From Mariannaea sp. PMI_226 (taxonomy: Eukaryota; Ascomycota; Sordariomycetes; Hypocreales; Nectriaceae), in NCBI GenBank assembly GCA_024336345.1, contig JANFOG010000001.1, positions 1,302,001-1,366,000 of the forward strand: a DNA stretch of 64,000 bases, read 5' to 3'. Each line of letters starts with the position of its first letter. Within the stretch, counting starts at the first letter, position 1. Of the stretch, positions 60,177 to 64,000 are shown one piece after another. The translations under genes were made by a program, and so were the position numbers. The notes under the pieces were generated by a model that saw only the letters and a list, made by a program, of their open reading frames with translations, had not been told where the DNA came from and did not search any database.

Positions 60177-62296
60177 ATGGCACAGGTAGTATCCTTGGTT
60201 GCACCGTCTAAGGCGGCAGCGAACCCTGGCGGCTCGTCTTCCATGGACGTCAACGACCATGAAGCGCCCAGAGCCGCCGAGCTCGCAGACTCCCCCAGTC
60301 CGCGTTCGATCGGAAACTTGGCAAGAAAACGAGCTGCAACCATCAACACCGAAGAGGCAAGCTACCCGAGATTTGAGCATCTGAGGATCAATACAGCTTC
60401 TTCTACTATGAGCATCGACAGTCCTCGAGACCATATCTGTCTCTGCATTCCGGCTCCCAAAATCCCCAGGCCACGAAATGGTAAGTTAGGCAGTGTTGTT
60501 CTATTGTCTTTTAGTTCACCATTACCGCATGTGCCGATATTTTTATTCGGGATTTGAATTTCGGTCTAGAAATTCTCTGGCCTCTTCCTCAGATTTCACC
60601 ATCAAAACTGACATATTCCGGCGTAGCATTCATCCTGTTTCGGCAACACCAACAGTCCAAGGTTGCAGATGCGAATCCTGCACTCTCCAACCCTGAAATC
60701 TCCAAGATTATTGGCGAGCAATGGCACGAGGCCCCCCCGAGTGTCAAAGAGAAGTGGAAGAGCTTGGCCGATGAGGAGAAGCAGCGTCACCAGCTTCGAT
60801 ATCCTGACTACCGCTACCAGCCTCGACGTGGTGCACGAGCTCAGGCAAACCGTTCAGGAACTACACCTACTGAAGACGGAGCTCGTTGTCCGAAATGTAA
60901 CGGCCGGTCTCTGGCCACACCTCGTACCGGATCATTACCCACTCCCACCTCGACAACCGCGCGGCCAGGCGCTGCCCCCTATACTCCCACAACCCGGGCG
61001 GATGAGACCGAAGTGTCTCGTCGGGGAAGTTACCCCAGTATGCCTCCAGGCCGGGCCCAGTTCCCTTCACAAGGGCCTAGTTTCTATGATGGTGACGAAT
61101 ATGACACAGATCCCCATGAGATGAAGAGACGGCGCATCGAAGGTGCAGGCTTCCACCCAGGCCCCTCAGCCACTATCCCATCAAATCAGTCGATGAGACA
61201 CTCCATTGCGGGGCCTCCAAGCGCCGCAAGAATATATGAGGCTCATAACTTGCCTACATCTGGCGGTGGCTTGGCCAGACCTAGAGCTGCCCCTATGCCT
61301 CCTCCACCACGACCTTCAGTTGCGGGTCCTTGGTCAGAACAAAGTCCTCATAATGGTCGACACCATTCTTTTGACGAATCACTTCGACTTCCCCCTTTGC
61401 AGACATCTACCCACAGATCTGCTTCGATGACAGCAGGGGCTGATCAACAAGCTCAACCACCATCTACTGGGCTTGGGATCTCGGGCAGTGGCCGTCCCCA
61501 GCCCCCAAGCGACATCATGTCCATCCCTTTCAACAAGAAACTTGCTGTTCTTGCCAGGATCTGCCATGAAGATCCGCTGTATGCACCTGCAAAGATCGAA
61601 CCTGGTGCTCGTCGGTCGGTCATCGCGGTTGAGGGGCCCAAGGCCCGAATTCTCGAGCAAGTCGGTAATGCCATTGAAAAGGCGGTGATGGCCATCGAAC
61701 AATTCGATGTTAGGTCTTGGGGGAATCACTCTACTCAAGAGATCACCCGCCGAGAGGACATCCCCGATGAGGACCAAGACGCCGTCTGGGAGGAAGCCCG
61801 CCGCCTGATCAAGGCCTACTTTAAGACGATGGAGCGCTGGCACGACATCTCTGAGCAGATCGAGGAACACGTTGCAACCAAACACAAGTCGACAAAGTCT
61901 GATGACGAGGGTTCTTCTCGGAGAGGTTCTGACGAGTCGACTTCTTCCGATCTCTCCCAAAAATCGACGCTGACCAAGACACCGGTGGCTTTGCTCAAGC
62001 AAGGTTACAGCCTGACCTTGTCTGACTTGTTCGCCTGCAATGCCCCGATTACAGATAGGTATAAGGCTATTGACCACTGGCAGTGGGCCGCCACGCTCTG
62101 GCGGAGAGTCATTGAGGCTGACCTGGTCGTATATGTTAAGCCTAGTGAAGAGGATGAGATTGCTACTTATGGGGCAGTGTATGTTCAAAAGAGCCCTGCC
62201 CTGATGGTGGTTCGGATTCCAGCCGAAGGAGGTCTTGACGAAGCCACCGAGAGAAGAGTAGCCTTTGAGGTTGTCGAGTGGATTCGAGGAGGTTAA
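60177..62296 (+). CDS. Rox1/Ste11-type HMG-box transcription factor
   Basis: Two exons, 60177-60480 and 60627-62296, 657 residues. The HMG box (about 95-167) opens KIPRPRNAFILFRQHQQSK, very like yeast Rox1, and continues NPEISKIIGEQWH and KEKWKSLADEEKQRHQLRYP. The intron cuts the box just after PRN. A Pro/Ser/Thr-rich middle (about 175-335) contains the basic cluster MKRRRIEG. The C-terminal region (about 345-650) is ordered: FNKKLAVLARICHEDPLYAP, AVWEEARRLIKAYFKTMERW, SLTLSDLFACNAPITDRYKA and a final hydrophobic block. I do not know a function for it. It is a sequence-specific DNA-binding protein by family. Rox1 represses hypoxic genes and Ste11-type factors act in mating; neither role can be assigned here. 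Confidence 0.87.
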
Positions 62297-63163
62297 AACA
62301 CTATGCTTGCCTTTAATCCTTTTTTCCTTAGGCCCATTTCTTTCTTTCTTTCTCTTCTTCTCCAGTATCCAGTATTTTCTACTTTATCATCTTTTATTTT
62401 TTTTTTAGATTGACTGCAACGTCTCATGACAGAAAACGAACGAGAAGGTTCAGGGGGCGTTGAGGAGCGAGATGTCACGTTTTTGTTTTAATATTGGTCG
62501 AAGGGAGTGGTGGAATGAATGAATGAATGCGTTGATGGGAGTGAACCGAGTTGATTTTTGAGAAGGAAAACTTCTTGACCAAGTATTATTCAAGTCTACG
62601 TTATATTTTTAACAAAGAATTCTAGTTTCTAGTTTAATCTTCTTAATAAAAGCTTCCCATTTACCGACGTATTGGGGATGGCGACGGGGCATTGTCGTGA
62701 TGCTCATTGACGTCGTCTTTTAGGAGCAAATGGGATGAAGAATTCTAGTAAGAGATACCGCTGGAAACAAACTAACACGCATATTTCAGCAGCAGCAGCA
62801 GTGTATGCATTTCACCTTCCATGTTGAACATGCAGGGGGTTAATTCAACCTACACTTCATCATTACATCCTGTACCGATAATGCCTTCAGTTCGCGCAGT
62901 GTATTATGCCTTGTCCTCCCAACACATATCGCCCTCACTAATACTTGCAAGCTGGTTTGTATCATACCCCAACCTCTTCAACGTAGTTCATATCTCGAGG
63001 GATATACAGTATATCTAATAACCTGCATAAGCCACCCATACCCAAGCCACTTCTTTCAAGGTAATGAGCAGCAGTGCTGAATGCAGCATGGCAAATGTTG
63101 ACTTCCCTCGGACTTGAGGTTCTTGTGCCTATTGTGGTTGCGAAGCTGTCAACCAATTAAATG
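62297..63163. other. Intergenic, HMG gene 3' flank
   Basis: This 867-bp gap contains T/A-rich runs, a (GAAT)n microsatellite at 62513-62528 and a short CAG repeat near 62789-62801. No gene is seen before the tRNA. Confidence 0.55.
62513..62528. repeat. (GAAT)n microsatellite
   Basis: Four GAAT units downstream of the HMG gene. Confidence 0.75.
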
Positions 63164-63252
63164 GGCGAATGGTTTAGTGGTATAATACTCCCTTAGCATA
63201 ATTCGTCCGAATAACTTGGGAGTGGTCCAGGGTTCGATTCCCTGTTCGTCCA
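63164..63252 (+). tRNA. tRNA-Ala(AGC) with an 18-nt intron
   Basis: The acceptor stem GGGCGAA pairs with TTCGTCC and contains G3:U70, the alanine identity pair; the discriminator base is A. The anticodon stem CTCCC/GGGAG holds the loop TTAGCA-intron-T, giving anticodon AGC with the intron (about 63203-63220) at the standard position after base 37. The T arm CAGGG-TTCGATT-CCCTG is perfect. By my reading the D loop is one base short of the usual GG pair. A T5 run at 63287-63291 could be the Pol III terminator. A small hairpin (AGTGG...CCACT, 63258-63274) lies just downstream. Confidence 0.85.
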
Positions 63253-63919
63253 ATTGAAGTGGTTTAAACCCACTAATTTATCCTTCTTTTTGACTCTTTC
63301 GTCACATTGATTTATTTTTATCTTCATCACTTTTTTTCCCTTTTCCTTTTCTTCTTTATTTTCTTTTTATGCTTGTACTTGTATTTTGTCAAGAACTAAA
63401 TTCATATTCTGGGTTCCTCAATACTATACTATTTATTCTACGCCATTTCAAAGTCTCTGGTGTTTCCTTTCGTGGTTGAGGCGCCTGCACTTGTTCCCCT
63501 TGAATTGGTCCATCCACAGGTACCTCGTTCACTGAGATACTCCCTACTCCATAGGTATCTCCACTGACCGTTAGCACCGGAGCGCCGCTAGGAGGCAGCC
63601 TCCTGTCATTACCCCCAGTGCCGTCGCGCGTTTATCCAAAAGGGGAACGCGTCTCCTCCGTAATTACAATGGTGGTCAACTTAACCACACTACCTCCACC
63701 TACTTGCCTTTGTTACTCCGTTCTCCGTGCTCCGTACCTGAGCTACCTACACCTCCTCCTCCTCCTCCAACCCCAACTCGAAAGCGCATCAAATACATAC
63801 TGTACATAACATTTATATGGGGGCTCAGGAGCTAAGCTCTCAATGAGCCAGTGACACCACGCTGACCGCATCCAATCCGACGTCGACACAATGCCCCGCG
63901 AGCTTGACCACAGCTCATA
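63253..63919. other. Intergenic between tRNA-Ala and the CAP-Gly gene
   Basis: These 667 bp carry T-rich sequence just after the tRNA, a (CTC)n stretch near 63751-63768 and the promoter of the following gene. No other gene is seen. Confidence 0.5.
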
Positions 63920-64000
63920 ATGCAGGAATTCAAGCTAGGGCAGACCGTCCAGCTCCAAGATGGCCGTAGGGGCATCGTCCGCTTCGTGGGCACAACCAGC
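63920..64000 (+). CDS. CAP-Gly domain protein, 5' end only (probable dynactin p150 homologue)
   Basis: The first 27 codons of a gene cut by the right edge. The peptide begins MQEFKLGQTVQLQDGRRGIV and continues RFVGTTS. G-x-x-V-x-L-x-D-G-R-x-G-x-V-R-F-V-G is the opening of a CAP-Gly microtubule-binding domain. A CAP-Gly domain starting at residue 5 is the layout of fungal dynactin large subunits (ro-3/Nip100). Other CAP-Gly proteins such as tubulin-folding cofactors remain possible until the rest is seen. Confidence 0.65.
   Translation, partial: MQEFKLGQTVQLQDGRRGIVRFVGTTS

Noticed and set aside
60554..60626. Frame start at 60554 as beginning of the HMG protein
   Set aside because: It lies in the intron that splits the HMG box; the spliced exon 1 from 60177 restores KIPRPRNAFILFRQ.
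61379..62188. 269-codon minus-strand frame inside the HMG gene
   Set aside because: Antisense shadow of exon 2, with no family resemblance.

Overview
The window is nuclear DNA of a filamentous ascomycete (Pezizomycotina, most likely a sordariomycete). The grounds are: short introns of about 49-146 bp with GTAAGT/GTATGT/GTACGT-like donors and CTAAC/CTGAC-like branch points; a complex I 78-kDa subunit very close to the Neurospora protein; an orotidine-phosphate decarboxylase with the long acidic insert of sordariomycete pyr4 genes; and Uds1-domain and Rox1-type HMG genes. The species cannot be named from the sequence alone. I saw no intact transposon, rRNA, CRISPR or virus sequence. All gene models were built by hand from splice signals and reading-frame continuity.

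Layout. 1-5.2 kb: 3' part of a SelO/Fmp40 pseudokinase, complex I nuo78 (six exons), and a hypothetical protein on the minus strand. 6.2-10.4 kb: an Atg37-like membrane acyl-CoA-binding protein, an Rnt1-like RNase III, and the mitoribosomal protein Rsm27. 11.8-19.6 kb: a Pumilio RNA-binding protein, a KPWE-domain protein that I read as the Pex39 homologue, and a mitochondrial PP2C phosphatase (Ptc5). 20.3-24.6 kb: a nine-exon SLAC1/TDT anion transporter divergent from a Dsc2/UBAC2-like rhomboid pseudoprotease. 27.1-35.4 kb: a long coiled-coil Uds1 protein and a Sok1/TCP11 protein. 35.4-46.95 kb: 11.5 kb without a convincing gene, holding low-complexity tracts, a perfect G-quadruplex motif and a C23 run. 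46.95-50.2 kb: Kish (KSH1) and TAF13 sharing a 445-bp intergenic region, then pyr4 facing TAF13. 53.8-62.3 kb: an EamA-type transporter, RVB1 and a Rox1-type HMG protein. 63.2-64 kb: an intron-containing tRNA-Ala(AGC) and the first 27 codons of a CAP-Gly (dynactin p150-like) gene.

The genes are mostly unrelated housekeeping functions: mitochondria (SelO, nuo78, Rsm27, Ptc5), peroxisome (Atg37, Pex39), secretory pathway (Dsc2, Kish), RNA processing (Rnt1, Puf) and transcription/chromatin (TAF13, Rvb1, HMG). There is no biosynthetic cluster and I do not see a clearly new multigene system. The items most worth a second look are the Pex39 candidate, an 8-nt microexon in the transporter, the start-codon-only exon of KSH1, the UBA-less Dsc2 protein and the long gene-free block.
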